A stretch of 64,000 nucleotides of DNA from CAHJXG01 sp964235485 (GCA_964235485.1 CAXSAZ010000001.1:409063-473062); one strand, 5' to 3'. Numbered from the stretch's first letter, positions 39,583-48,742 are shown. Numbers and translations: made by a program. Notes: generated from the letters alone by a model not told the origin.

Positions 39583-41934
39583 ATGGCCGTCACCAGAGGC
39601 GGCCGGCCCCAAAGAAACGGATCAGCGCCCATCGAGGAAATCGTTGACATCAGCGGCCGCAAGGCAACGCGGCGTCGACAAGCCTTCCTGCGCGTCGGCG
39701 GCCCCGTGCTGGCCGTGGCGCTCGTGATCCTATCCATCCTCGGCATCGCGGCTTACAGCTACCAGGCGAACCGAGCCGGCGCCCTGATGCTGTCCGGAGC
39801 GGTGCTGGATGCGCTGCAGGCGCGCATCGCGCGGGAGGTCGGCAGCTATCTCAGCCCGGCGACCCAGGCGGCGCTGATCGCCCGCGACATGGTGGCCCGC
39901 AACGCCGTCGCCGACAGCCAATCCGCCATCGAGGGCTTCGCCGCCAGCATGTTGAGCCAGGTGCCGAACCTGGAAGGCTTCTACGTCGGCACCGGCGACG
40001 GCGACTTCACCATGGTGCGGCGCAACCCGGCGGGCGGCACCGATACCAAGCTGATCGTGAACCGGCCCGGCGCGCGCCAGGTGTCCTCCGTGCACCTGGA
40101 TGCCGCCGGCCAGGTGGTGGACCGTACGGCAAGCCCGCAGGACGACTTCGACCCGCGGGAGCGCGTCTGGTACAAGGGCGCCTTGAAAGCCGCCGGGGTG
40201 TATTGGTCAGCGCCTTACATCTTCTTCACCACGCAGGCGCCGGGCATCACCGCGGCGATCCGCCTCACGCAGCCGGGCCGGGTAGATCGCGTGTTCGGGG
40301 TGGATATCACGCTGGAGGCGCTGTCGGGCTTTCTCGGCTCCTTGCAGATCGGCCGTACGGGGCAGGCCGCCATCATCGACGCCGCCGGCGGCGTGATCGC
40401 CGCGGCCAACCTGAAACGGCCAATCAGAGCGGATGGCCGGCAGGCGGTGCCCACCCCGGCGGACGCCCTGGCCGACCCCGCGCTGATCGGCGCTTATGAC
40501 CGCTTCCGCGTCGAGGGCTATGGCAACCGCGTCATCGACGTTGGCAGCACGCCTTATGTGGCCATTGCGTCGCGCCTGCCTGCTGCCGGGCAGGACTGGG
40601 TGCTGCTGATCGCGGCGCCGCAATCCGATTTCACCGGCTTCGCCGAGGACAGCAGCCGCAAGGACGCCCTGCTGTCGCTCATCACCATCGGCCTTGCCGG
40701 GATGCTCGGGCTGTTCCTGGTGCGGCAGAACCGGCGTGCCGACCGTCTGGCGCGGCTGCTGGCCCGGCAAAGCGAGGCCAGCGTGCGCGAAGCGCAGGCG
40801 CTCACGGCCTTGGCGGCGCAGCCGGGCCTGTTCGACCCGGCGCAGCCAGCGCCGGGCTTGACCGAAAGCCTGGCCGAACTGAGCGCCGCCCGGCGCGCCA
40901 GTATCTGGCGCCTCGCCGGCGGGGGGCGGGTGCTGCGCTGCGAGGACCAGTTCGAGCCGCAGGGCGGCCATGTCGAGGGGCTGGAACTGTCACGCTCGGA
41001 ACTGCCGCGGTTCTTCCGGTCGCTGGACGGGGGCGAGGCCATCGAGGAGGCGGACGCGGCGGCGGACGCGCGCACCGCCGAGCTGCACCGCCTGCTGATG
41101 CGCCCGTTCGGCAGCCGCATTTTGTCCGTCCTGCCGGTGCGCGGACCCGCCGGCGTGTCCGGCGCGGTGCTGCTTGAGGATGCGCGCGAACCCGGGCGGG
41201 CGCGCAGCTTCGCGCAGGCGGTGTCGAGCATCGCCGCGATGCGCATGGCCGGGCGCCCGCCCAAGGCGGACGCCGCGGTTTCCAACCTGGCGGCGACCGC
41301 CGGACCCGCCCCGGATTTCTCAGCAGCCGACGCCGCCGGCGCGCGCAGCGCGGCGCTGGTGCCCGACCCGTCCGATCTTCCAGCGACGCAGTTCCTTTCG
41401 GTCGCCGCCATGGTCCTGCGCTTCGACGATGCGTTGTCCCCGACCCGTCCAGACCCGGCGGGCGTTGCGGCGCTGGCGGACGAGATCGCCCGGGCCATGC
41501 AGGGGATCGCGGCGCAGTATGCGCTCCCCTACATGAAGCTGGCCGGGCAGGACATCACCGCCGCGGCGGGCTGCACCGCGGCGCCGGACCCGCTCGCGGT
41601 TGTGCGCCTGGCCGATGCCGCCCTGGCCGCGCGCGAAGCCTGCCTTTCGCTGCTGGCGCAGGCGGGATTGGAGCCGGTGTTCCAGATCGGCATCGACTTC
41701 GGCGCGGCGCTCGGCTGCGCGCTCGGGCAGGAGCCGCGGGTGTTCAACTTGTGGGGCGACGCGATCCGCATGGCGGGGCTGATGGCGCAAAGCGTCGTGG
41801 ACGGCGGCTCCATCCAGGTCAGCGAGCGCGCCTACGAGCCGTTGCGCCAGCAGTTCCTGTTCCGGCCGCGCGGCGTGTTCTACGTGCCGCGGGTCGGCAC
41901 GGCGCGCATCTTCACCCTGGCCGGCCGCCGGTGA
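39583..41934 (+). CDS. dCache-sensor receptor with cyclase-like C-terminal domain
   Basis: A 783-residue membrane receptor. A helix at about 36-60 and one near 372-390 bracket a 310-residue periplasmic sensor of the double-Cache type (FYVGTGDGDFTMVRR, RERVWYKGALKAAGVYWSAPYIF, VFGVDITLEALSGFL). A GAF-like region follows (about 420-545), then a class III nucleotidyl-cyclase-like domain (about 605-783: AAMVLRFDDA, LPYMKLAGQD, FQIGIDFGAALG, FNLWGDAIRMAG). The Asn-Arg pair after GDA is replaced, so activity is uncertain. Its stop overlaps the mlaE-type GTG by four bases, tying the sensor to the transporter operon. Confidence 0.75.
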   Translation: MAVTRGGRPQRNGSAPIEEIVDISGRKATRRRQAFLRVGGPVLAVALVILSILGIAAYSYQANRAGALMLSGAVLDALQARIAREVGSYLSPATQAALIARDMVARNAVADSQSAIEGFAASMLSQVPNLEGFYVGTGDGDFTMVRRNPAGGTDTKLIVNRPGARQVSSVHLDAAGQVVDRTASPQDDFDPRERVWYKGALKAAGVYWSAPYIFFTTQAPGITAAIRLTQPGRVDRVFGVDITLEALSGFLGSLQIGRTGQAAIIDAAGGVIAAANLKRPIRADGRQAVPTPADALADPALIGAYDRFRVEGYGNRVIDVGSTPYVAIASRLPAAGQDWVLLIAAPQSDFTGFAEDSSRKDALLSLITIGLAGMLGLFLVRQNRRADRLARLLARQSEASVREAQALTALAAQPGLFDPAQPAPGLTESLAELSAARRASIWRLAGGGRVLRCEDQFEPQGGHVEGLELSRSELPRFFRSLDGGEAIEEADAAADARTAELHRLLMRPFGSRILSVLPVRGPAGVSGAVLLEDAREPGRARSFAQAVSSIAAMRMAGRPPKADAAVSNLAATAGPAPDFSAADAAGARSAALVPDPSDLPATQFLSVAAMVLRFDDALSPTRPDPAGVAALADEIARAMQGIAAQYALPYMKLAGQDITAAAGCTAAPDPLAVVRLADAALAAREACLSLLAQAGLEPVFQIGIDFGAALGCALGQEPRVFNLWGDAIRMAGLMAQSVVDGGSIQVSERAYEPLRQQFLFRPRGVFYVPRVGTARIFTLAGRR

Positions 41935-42731
41935 GCCGCGGTGTCGCCATCCGTCCGGCGCTGGCCGCCGTGGGGCGCTTTGGCCGCGCCCGCGCCGGGT
42001 TCCCGCTGATGCTGGCCGCGGCGTCGTGGGGCGTGCTGCGGGAAGCGGTCCGGCCGGCGTCCTGGCGGCGGACGGTGCGCCAGGAGTTCAACCTGACCAT
42101 GCGCCAGGCCACCGGGGGCGGGCTGGCGACCGTCTTGGTCACGGCCTCGCTCGCCGGGGCCGGCATGGTGTACGAGGCGCTGTACTGGCTGGGCGTCGCC
42201 GGGCAGGCGCAGCTCACCGGGTCGATCCTGGTGACGGTTCTAGTGCGGGAGCTGACGCCGCTGCTGGTCGGGCTGATCCTGTTGGGGCGCAGCGGGATGC
42301 TCACCGTGACCGAGTTGGGCACGCTGCAGGCCGGCGGGCAGATCCGCGCGATGCTCGCCCAGGGGATCGACCCGTTCCTGCTGCTGGTGCTGCCGCGCAC
42401 GCTCGCTTTCGCGCTCAGCAGCTTCACCCTCGGCATCATCTTCGCGGCCACGGCCCTGGTGTTCGGCTTCATCGTCAGCGGGGCCATCGGCAGCGTGCAG
42501 GACAGCTTGTGGGCCTTTCTCGACCGGGTGCTGGGGGCAATGACGGTGCACGACTACCTGGTGGTGCCGGTCAAGCTGCTGACGGTCGGCTTCCTGGTCG
42601 GGCTGAGTTCCTGCCTCACGGGCCTGGGCGCCAGCGAGGACGATGACCTTTCGACCCTGATCCCGCGCGGCTTCGTCCATGGCATCCTGGCCGTCATGGT
42701 CGCCAGCATCGCCTTCACCCTGACTGCCTAG
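41931..42731 (+). CDS. MlaE-type ABC transporter permease
   Basis: A 266-residue inner-membrane permease of the MlaE/YrbE family, which moves phospholipids between the inner membrane and the periplasm. Typical stretches are FNLTMRQATGGGLATVLV, the coupling segment LILLGRSGMLTVTELGTLQAGGQIRAM and the C-terminal ASEDDDLSTLIPRGFVHGILAVMVASI. It begins with GTG inside the receptor gene's stop (GTGA). The usual charged coupling loop is intact even though its ATPase partner is degenerate. Confidence 0.9.
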   Translation: MSRGVAIRPALAAVGRFGRARAGFPLMLAAASWGVLREAVRPASWRRTVRQEFNLTMRQATGGGLATVLVTASLAGAGMVYEALYWLGVAGQAQLTGSILVTVLVRELTPLLVGLILLGRSGMLTVTELGTLQAGGQIRAMLAQGIDPFLLLVLPRTLAFALSSFTLGIIFAATALVFGFIVSGAIGSVQDSLWAFLDRVLGAMTVHDYLVVPVKLLTVGFLVGLSSCLTGLGASEDDDLSTLIPRGFVHGILAVMVASIAFTLTA

Positions 42732-42734
42732 CCG

Positions 42735-43427
42735 ATGGCGCCCGGGCCGGTCCTCCATCTCGCCGCCGCCCTGCCGTTTCCAGAGGACAGCGCGCTGCCG
42801 AACGTGCCGCTCGACCTGCGGCTGATGCCCGGCGAATGCGCCCTGATCGAGACCCCCGACCCGGCACGCAGCACGGCGCTGGCCGAGTTGTGCAGCGGCA
42901 TGGCGGCGCTGCGCGGGGGCGAGGCGCGGTTCATGGGCTATGACTGGGCCGGCCTCGACCGCGAACGGGCGGCGGCGCTGCGCGGGCGGATCGGCCGCAT
43001 CCACCACCGGGGCGCCTGGATTGCCATGCTCGGCACCCACGTCAACATCATGCTGGCCCGCCTGCACCACACGCGCGAGCCGGAAGCCGCCGTCACCCGG
43101 TCGGCGACGGAGCTTGCGCGGCACCTCGGGCTGCCGGGCCTGCCGCTGGCGCGGCCCGACCGGCTTTCGGAGGGCGACCTGATGCGCGCCGCCTGCGTGC
43201 GGGCGTTCCTGGGAGAGCCGCAGCTTCTGCTCCTGGAACACTCAATCACCCCGGACCGGCCGGGGCTGACCACGCCGCTGCTCGACCTGCTGTCGCGGGC
43301 GCTGGACCGCGGGGCGGCGGCGGTCTGCTTCGCCCGCGACGCTGAGTTCTGGCAAGCGCAGAATTTCCCCTTGGCCCATCGCCTGTACCTGCTGGACGAT
43401 GGGCTGAAACCGATGCCGAGCGTGTGA
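42735..43427 (+). CDS. MlaF-like ABC protein with no intact ATPase motif
   Basis: A 230-residue protein in the position of MlaF and aligning with an ABC ATPase end to end, but every catalytic motif is changed. Walker A is E39-TPDPA-R45-S-T instead of GxxGxGKST (the lysine is Arg and all glycines are lost); the signature is L144-SEGD; Walker B is LLLLE168-H169 in place of LLLLD-E; the H-loop histidine is missing (FARD). The reading frame is intact with normal codon use, so it is not decaying. It is best described as a pseudo-ATPase; it starts 3 bases after the permease. Confidence 0.8.
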   Translation: MAPGPVLHLAAALPFPEDSALPNVPLDLRLMPGECALIETPDPARSTALAELCSGMAALRGGEARFMGYDWAGLDRERAAALRGRIGRIHHRGAWIAMLGTHVNIMLARLHHTREPEAAVTRSATELARHLGLPGLPLARPDRLSEGDLMRAACVRAFLGEPQLLLLEHSITPDRPGLTTPLLDLLSRALDRGAAAVCFARDAEFWQAQNFPLAHRLYLLDDGLKPMPSV

Positions 43428-44389
43428 TGCTGCAAAAGCGCCGCCCCGACGACCCGCCGCGACTGCTGCGCCTGCGCCACACCGACGAGTGGGTCGGCGC
43501 GCTGGTGATCCTGGCATTGGCGCTGTTCTTCGGCGCGATCTTCGAGGCCGGCGTGCTCCGGCGCTGGCTACGGCCCGACCTTCAACTGCGCATCGTGCTG
43601 CCACAGGCAGGGTTCGGCGGCTTGGCAGCGGGCGCGGACATCGACGTGCTCGGCACGCATGGCGGGTCGGTGCGGGAGATCGTGCTGAACCCCACGGGCG
43701 AGCTATACGCGCTCGCAACGGTTGAGCAGCAGGCCGGGGCGTTCATCCAGCGCGACAGCGCCGCCACGATCCGCCTGCGCTACGGCGTCGCCGGCGCGGC
43801 CTACGTCGATATCAGCCGCGGGACCGGCACGGCCGCCCCGATGAACTGGAAGTACGCGGTGCTGACCGCGACCGTCGAGCCCAACCCCGCCGACGCCATC
43901 ACTGCGACGCTCAACAAGGTGACGGAGGATCTGCTGCCGACGCTGGAGCACGCCCGGCACGCCATGGCGGCGCTGGACGACATCGTGGGGGGGATCAAGG
44001 CGGGGCAAGGCTCGGTCGGGCGGCTGCTGACCGACGACGGCCTGATGCGCCAGGTGGAGGACACGGTGGCGGCGTTGAAGGCGCAGGTTGCCCAGCTTGG
44101 CCCGATCCTGGCACCCGTGCCGGGCTTGCTGAACCAAACGCGCGGCGTGCTGGCGAACGCGCAGTCCGTGTCCCGCGACGCCGCGCGGGCCACGCCGCAG
44201 CTTCCGGGCCTGGTCCGCAGCGTCGCCGAAAGTGCGGACAACCTGCCGGCGCTGCTCACCCAAGCGCAGGCGACCACGGCGGAGCTGAACCGGCTGTTGG
44301 CGCAGTTGCGCGGGTCCTGGCTCCTGGGCGGCGGCGGTGCGCCGAAGCCCAACACCCTGCGCCTGCCGCCGCGAGAAATCCGGCCTTGA
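43427..44389 (+). CDS. MlaD/MCE-domain protein
   Basis: A 320-residue membrane-anchored MCE protein, the periplasmic substrate-binding part of an Mla-type lipid transporter. A membrane helix at about residues 24-42 (WVGALVILALALFFGAIF) is followed by one MCE domain (LRIVLPQAGFGGLAAGADIDVLGTHGGSV...) and a long helical C-terminal region with KAGQGSVGRLLTDDGLMRQV, typical of MCE proteins that form a tunnel. The ATG overlaps the preceding stop (TGATG); a GTG one codon earlier is equally possible. Confidence 0.9.
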   Translation: MLQKRRPDDPPRLLRLRHTDEWVGALVILALALFFGAIFEAGVLRRWLRPDLQLRIVLPQAGFGGLAAGADIDVLGTHGGSVREIVLNPTGELYALATVEQQAGAFIQRDSAATIRLRYGVAGAAYVDISRGTGTAAPMNWKYAVLTATVEPNPADAITATLNKVTEDLLPTLEHARHAMAALDDIVGGIKAGQGSVGRLLTDDGLMRQVEDTVAALKAQVAQLGPILAPVPGLLNQTRGVLANAQSVSRDAARATPQLPGLVRSVAESADNLPALLTQAQATTAELNRLLAQLRGSWLLGGGGAPKPNTLRLPPREIRP

Positions 44390-45279
44390 CCAAGCGGCTC
44401 GGCGCGGCGGTAGCGGTGCTGCTGCTGGCCGGTTGCGGCGGACGCGCGGCGCCGGGCGCGCCGGAGGACAGCGCGCTTGCCCTGGCGATGGCGTCGGGCC
44501 GGCAAGCCTTGGACTACAGCCGTTTGAAGCAGGCGGCGGCGCAATACGAGCAGGCTTACACGCTGGCCTTGGCGCGCGACGACGTGCAGGCCCTCGGCGA
44601 TGCCGGCTACAACCTGGCGGTGGTGCAGCTTGCCGACAACGGGGCCGCCGCGGCGCTGCGCACGGCGCTGCGGACGCGGGCGGCCCTGTCCGTGCGGGCG
44701 GCGCCGGGGTTCGCCGAGCTTGACCTGGTGCAAGCGGCGGCCCTGCACCGGCTGGGCCGCGAGGCGGAGGCAGACGCCCTCGCCGCCCGTGCGCAGGCCA
44801 GCGCGGCGGCCAGCCCGGCGACGCGCGACCGGGCGAGCTACCTGCGCGGCGTGATCGCGGACGCGCGGGGCGATGCCGCCGGGCTGGGTGCCGCGCTGGC
44901 CGCGTTCGGCCAGCCGAAAGCGCCCCCTCCGGATTGGGACGCCGACCGCGAGGACCTCATGGCCCGGCTGGCGCTGCTACGCGGGCAGTGCCGGGAGGCG
45001 GCGGCCCATGCGCAGCGGGCGGCCGACATCCGCCGCACGCAGTTGGACTACCGCGCCATGGCGGAAGCGTTGGTGCTTGCCGCCCAGGCGATGCAGCGTG
45101 CCGGCGCGCCAAAGGACGCCGCGCGCTTCTACTTGCAGGCCGGCCAAAGTGCTGCAGCCCTTGGCGACGCGGCCTCCGCGGCGCGCTGGCTCCGGCAGGC
45201 GACGCGGGAGGCCGACGCCGGCACGCGCCACGCCGCTCAAGACACGCTTGACGCTTTGCCAAAATCAGCGTCCCCGTAG
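44386..45279 (+). CDS. TPR-like lipoprotein of the Mla-type operon
   Basis: A 297-residue lipoprotein: signal peptide with lipobox LLAGC at residues 13-17 or so, then alpha-helical repeats rich in Ala (SRLKQAAAQYEQAYTLALARDD, DYRAMAEALVLAAQAMQRAG, AARFYLQAGQSAAALGD) of the tetratricopeptide type. It starts with the rare codon TTG overlapping the mlaD stop (TTGA). Position suggests a partner that links the MCE protein to the outer membrane or cell wall, in the place of MlaA/MlaC or PqiC; that is inference. Confidence 0.75.
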   Translation: MTKRLGAAVAVLLLAGCGGRAAPGAPEDSALALAMASGRQALDYSRLKQAAAQYEQAYTLALARDDVQALGDAGYNLAVVQLADNGAAAALRTALRTRAALSVRAAPGFAELDLVQAAALHRLGREAEADALAARAQASAAASPATRDRASYLRGVIADARGDAAGLGAALAAFGQPKAPPPDWDADREDLMARLALLRGQCREAAAHAQRAADIRRTQLDYRAMAEALVLAAQAMQRAGAPKDAARFYLQAGQSAAALGDAASAARWLRQATREADAGTRHAAQDTLDALPKSASP

Positions 45280-45311
45280 CCGCCGGGTGCGGAAACCGAG
45301 GGAGTTCTGCG

Positions 45312-46451
45312 ATGCCGCCAGCCTGGGCCGTGGGCTTGATGACGGGAACCGTGCTCGACGGGATGATCGACATCGCGGCGATCCGCACCGATGGGGAGAC
45401 CGTGGCGGAGTTCGGGCCATGGACCCTTGCGCCGTATCCCCCGGGAGTCCGCGACCTGCTCGCCCGCACCCTGACGGCGGCGCTGGAATGGCAGTTCAGC
45501 GGGCCTGAGCCGGCGATCTTCGGGGAAGCGGAGGCGGCGCTGACGGAGGCGCAGTCCGCCGCGGTTGCCAAGTTCCTCGCGCAGAACGGCGTGAAAGCGT
45601 CCGACGTGGCCGCCATCGGCTTCCATGGTCAAACCGTGCTGCACCGTGCGCCGCAGCCGGGCTGCCCCGGCGACACGCGGCAGCTTGGGGACGGGGCGTT
45701 GATGGCCCGGCTGACCGGGATCGACGTGGTGTACGACTTCCGCAGCGCCGACGTGCGGGCGGGCGGGCAGGGGGCGCCGCTTGCCGCCACATACCATGCT
45801 GCCCTGTTGGCCGGCCTCGACGCCCCGGCGGGAGCGGCCGTGCTCAACCTGGGCGGCGTCGCCAACCTGACCTGGCAAGGCGCCGGGCAGTTGGTCGCCT
45901 TCGACACCGGGCCGGCCAACGCGCCGCTGAACGATTGGGTGGAGCGCGCGACCGGGCAGGGCATGGACCGTGACGGCGCGCTGGCGCTCGCGGGCCGGGT
46001 GGACGAAGCGCGGCTGGCGCGGCTGCTTGAGCATCCCTACCTTGTAGCGCCTTACCCAAAGTCCCTCGACCGCTTCAGCTTCCGCGCCGCCATGGCGGAC
46101 GGGCTGAGCCTGGAGGATGGTGCTGCGACGCTCGCCGCCTTCACCGGGGCCGCCGTGGGCCGCGCCCTCGACCTGCTGCCGGAACGGCCGACGCGGCTGA
46201 TCGTGTGCGGCGGCGGGCGCAAGAACCCGGCGATCACAGCGGCGCTGCACAGCCAGGCGCGCGTCGAGCCGGTCATGGCCGAGGCCGTGGGCTGGCGCGG
46301 CGACGCGATCGAGGCGGAGTGCTTCGCCTTCCTGGCCGTGCGCGCCCTGCGCCGTCTGCCGATCAGCTATCCAGCGACGACCGGCGTGCCCCGGCCGATG
46401 ACCGGCGGCCGGCTCCACCGCCGAACACGTGATCCAGCACGAGGCCCTTGA
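45312..46451 (+). CDS. anmK: Anhydro-N-acetylmuramic acid kinase AnmK
   Basis: Recycles peptidoglycan: phosphorylates 1,6-anhydro-MurNAc to MurNAc-6-phosphate. The 379-residue protein has the N-terminal phosphate loop GLMTGTVLDGMIDIAA, IGFHGQTVLHR, LGGVANLTW, the catalytic region FDTGPANAPLNDWV and LIVCGGGRKNPAI, ending with TTGVPRPMTGGRL. The last 12 codons run past the normal family end and overlap the convergent eboF gene by 89 bases. Relatives usually have TSxDG in the first loop; here TVLDG. Confidence 0.94.
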   Translation: MPPAWAVGLMTGTVLDGMIDIAAIRTDGETVAEFGPWTLAPYPPGVRDLLARTLTAALEWQFSGPEPAIFGEAEAALTEAQSAAVAKFLAQNGVKASDVAAIGFHGQTVLHRAPQPGCPGDTRQLGDGALMARLTGIDVVYDFRSADVRAGGQGAPLAATYHAALLAGLDAPAGAAVLNLGGVANLTWQGAGQLVAFDTGPANAPLNDWVERATGQGMDRDGALALAGRVDEARLARLLEHPYLVAPYPKSLDRFSFRAAMADGLSLEDGAATLAAFTGAAVGRALDLLPERPTRLIVCGGGRKNPAITAALHSQARVEPVMAEAVGWRGDAIEAECFAFLAVRALRRLPISYPATTGVPRPMTGGRLHRRTRDPARGP

Positions 46452-47838
46452 ACCCGGTCGCCGCGACTGGCGTGCCCTCCTCCGGCATCAGTTCCGGCGT
46501 GTCAGAAATCACCAACGGTCCGTCCATCGGGTCGTCCGTGATCAGCCCGTGCGACCCCTTGACCAAGGACGTGCCGCGGATCGGGATGACGTCGAGCAAG
46601 GCGCGCTGCCCGAGCTTGCGGCTCAGCAGCTTCATGGCAATCCGCAGCTTGGCTGCCGGGAGCTTGGGGTCGATGAATAGCTCCATCGGATCGTAGCCGG
46701 GCTTGCGATGGATATCGACGGTGCGGGCAAAGTCCGGCGCCTTTGCGTCGTCCTCCCACCAGTAATAGCTGAACCAGCGGTCCGGCGCGGACAGCGCCAC
46801 CAGCTCGCCCGACCGGGGGTGGTCGAGGCCGTGCGCCCGCTTGCCGTCCTCGTCCAGCACGGCGGCGACGCCGTCCAGGTTTTCCAACGCGCGCCGCGCC
46901 GCCGGCAGGTCGGCGGCGTCGCGTACGTAGACATGGGCCAACTGATGGTCGGCCAGCGCAAAGGCGCGGCTCGCGCCCGCATCGAGCAACTCGCGCCCCA
47001 TCTCCGTCCGCATCCGCAGCAGCCCGGCAGCGCGCAGCGCCCGGTTGACGTGCACCGCGTCCCGCACCGGCACGATGCCGTACTCGGACACGACGACGAC
47101 CCGGCAGCCCTGCTCGCGCGCCGCGTCGATCAGCCCGCCGCACAGCGCATCGACCTCACGCAGGTCCTTGGCGATGCGCGGGTCCGCTGGGTCCGGTCCC
47201 CACTTCTGCAAGCCGTAGTCGAGGTGCGGCAAGTAGCTGAGGGTGAGCGTCGGCTGCTTGGCGCGCAGGACGTGCTCGGTCGCTTGGGCAATCCAGCGGC
47301 TGCTGGAGATGTCGGTCGCCGGCCCCCAGAAGCGGAACAGCGGGAAGGCGCCGAGCATCCCATCGAGTTCGTCGTGCAGTTCCGGCGGCTCGGCGTAGTG
47401 GTCGGGGATCTTGCGTCCGTCGGCGGGATACATCGGGCGCGGCGTGGCGCTGAAATCGGCGCTGGAGTACATGTTGTACCACCAGAACATCTTGGCACAG
47501 GTGAAGCCCGCGTCGAGCCGGCGCCCGGCTTCCCAAATCTTCTCGCCGGCCACCAGCCGGTTCGACTGCCGCCACAGGTGCACCTCGGCCTGGTCGCGGA
47601 AATACCAGCCATTGGCGACGGCGCCGTGCTCGCCGGGCGTGAGGCCGGTGACGAGGCTCGACTGCACCGTGCACGTCACCGCCGGCACCACCGTGCGCAG
47701 CGGGCGCATCGCGCCGGCCTTCGCCAAGGCCGCCAGATGCGGGGTGTGCTCGCCGACCAGCTTGGGCGTCAGCCCGACGACCAGCAGCACGAGGGTGCGG
47801 TGCATCCCCTCGCGGCCGGCGTTCGCGTCAAGCGGCAT
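46363..47838 (-). CDS. EboF-type alkaline phosphatase/nucleotide pyrophosphatase family protein
   Basis: A 491-residue type I phosphodiesterase/nucleotide pyrophosphatase-fold protein, the last gene of the ebo set. Family landmarks are LLVVGLTPKLVGEHTPHLAAL, PAVTCTVQSSLVTGLTPGEHG, LPHLDYGLQKWGPD, VVVVSEYGIVPV and ALADHQLAHVYV. Against canonical metal-dependent members, several ligands differ (no Asp before the first Gly-Leu, Gln for His after DYG, Glu-Tyr for Asp-His in SEYG), which seems a feature of this branch. The ATG at 47838 with AAGG upstream is chosen; ATGs at 47859 and 47805 are alternatives. It overlaps eboB by 11 bases. Confidence 0.82.
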   Translation of the reverse strand: MPLDANAGREGMHRTLVLLVVGLTPKLVGEHTPHLAALAKAGAMRPLRTVVPAVTCTVQSSLVTGLTPGEHGAVANGWYFRDQAEVHLWRQSNRLVAGEKIWEAGRRLDAGFTCAKMFWWYNMYSSADFSATPRPMYPADGRKIPDHYAEPPELHDELDGMLGAFPLFRFWGPATDISSSRWIAQATEHVLRAKQPTLTLSYLPHLDYGLQKWGPDPADPRIAKDLREVDALCGGLIDAAREQGCRVVVVSEYGIVPVRDAVHVNRALRAAGLLRMRTEMGRELLDAGASRAFALADHQLAHVYVRDAADLPAARRALENLDGVAAVLDEDGKRAHGLDHPRSGELVALSAPDRWFSYYWWEDDAKAPDFARTVDIHRKPGYDPMELFIDPKLPAAKLRIAMKLLSRKLGQRALLDVIPIRGTSLVKGSHGLITDDPMDGPLVISDTPELMPEEGTPVAATGFKGLVLDHVFGGGAGRRSSAGARRSSLDS

Positions 47839-48733
47839 CGGCGCGGCCTTTGTCGTCAACCCGGGGCGTCTGCCCGCCGCGCAGCACCGAGTTGCCCATA
47901 TACAGCGTGCGCTGGTCGATGGGCGCCGGGTCGAGCCAGTCGGCTTCCCGCATCTGCCCGTTGCGGCCGTAAGCGGCGAGCGCGTTGCCGTAGGTCACAG
48001 CGCGGATCGCCTCCTCGCTGATCCCGCCGTGGCGCAGCAACTCCGCGGTGCGCGGCACGGCCAGCGGGTCGGACACGCCCCAATCGCAGGCGGAGTCCAC
48101 CAGGATGCGCTCCGGCCCGTAGCGGCGCACGATCTCCACCATGCGCTCGCTGCCCATCTTGGTGCCGGGATAGATGGAGAACCCGGCCCAAAAGCCACGC
48201 TCCAGCACCTCTTGCGCCGTTTCCTCATTGTTGTGGTCGATGATGACGGAAGCGGGATCGAGGCCCTGCTCGATCACCACGTCCATGGAGCGCGTGGTGC
48301 CGCGCTTCTTGTCGCGGTGCGGCGTATGGACCATCACCGGCATGTCCAGCTCGCGCGCCAGGTCAAGCTGCTGGCGGAAGTAGCGGTCTTCCAGTTCGGT
48401 CTGCTCGTCGTAGCCGATCTCGCCGATGGCCACGACGCCTTCCTTGAGTGCGAAGCGCGGCAGGATCTCCATGACCGCCTCGGCCAGCTCCTCGTTGTTG
48501 GCTTCCTTGCTGTTCAGCCCGATGGTGCAATAGTGACGCATCCCAAACTGCCCGGCGCGGAACCGCTCCCAGCCGACGATGGTGGACAGGTAGTCGATGT
48601 AGCTGCCGACGTTGGTGCGAGGCTGTCCCAGCCAGAATGCCGGCTCGATGCAGGCGACGACCCCGGCCGCCGCCATCTTCTCGTAATCGTCGGTGACGCG
48701 GGAGATCATGTGGGTGTGGGTGTCGATGAACAT
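47828..48733 (-). CDS. EboB: TatD-family metal-dependent hydrolase
   Basis: A 301-residue amidohydrolase-fold protein of the TatD group. It starts with the metal-binding FIDTHTHM, has GVVAIGEIGYDE, the MPVMVHTPHRDKK histidine and the final ERILVDSACDWG aspartate. In ebo clusters this protein is EboB; its substrate is unknown. It lies 9 bases after eboA and overlaps eboF. Confidence 0.88.
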   Translation of the reverse strand: MFIDTHTHMISRVTDDYEKMAAAGVVACIEPAFWLGQPRTNVGSYIDYLSTIVGWERFRAGQFGMRHYCTIGLNSKEANNEELAEAVMEILPRFALKEGVVAIGEIGYDEQTELEDRYFRQQLDLARELDMPVMVHTPHRDKKRGTTRSMDVVIEQGLDPASVIIDHNNEETAQEVLERGFWAGFSIYPGTKMGSERMVEIVRRYGPERILVDSACDWGVSDPLAVPRTAELLRHGGISEEAIRAVTYGNALAAYGRNGQMREADWLDPAPIDQRTLYMGNSVLRGGQTPRVDDKGRADAA

Positions 48734-48742
48734 GGGTGTCCC

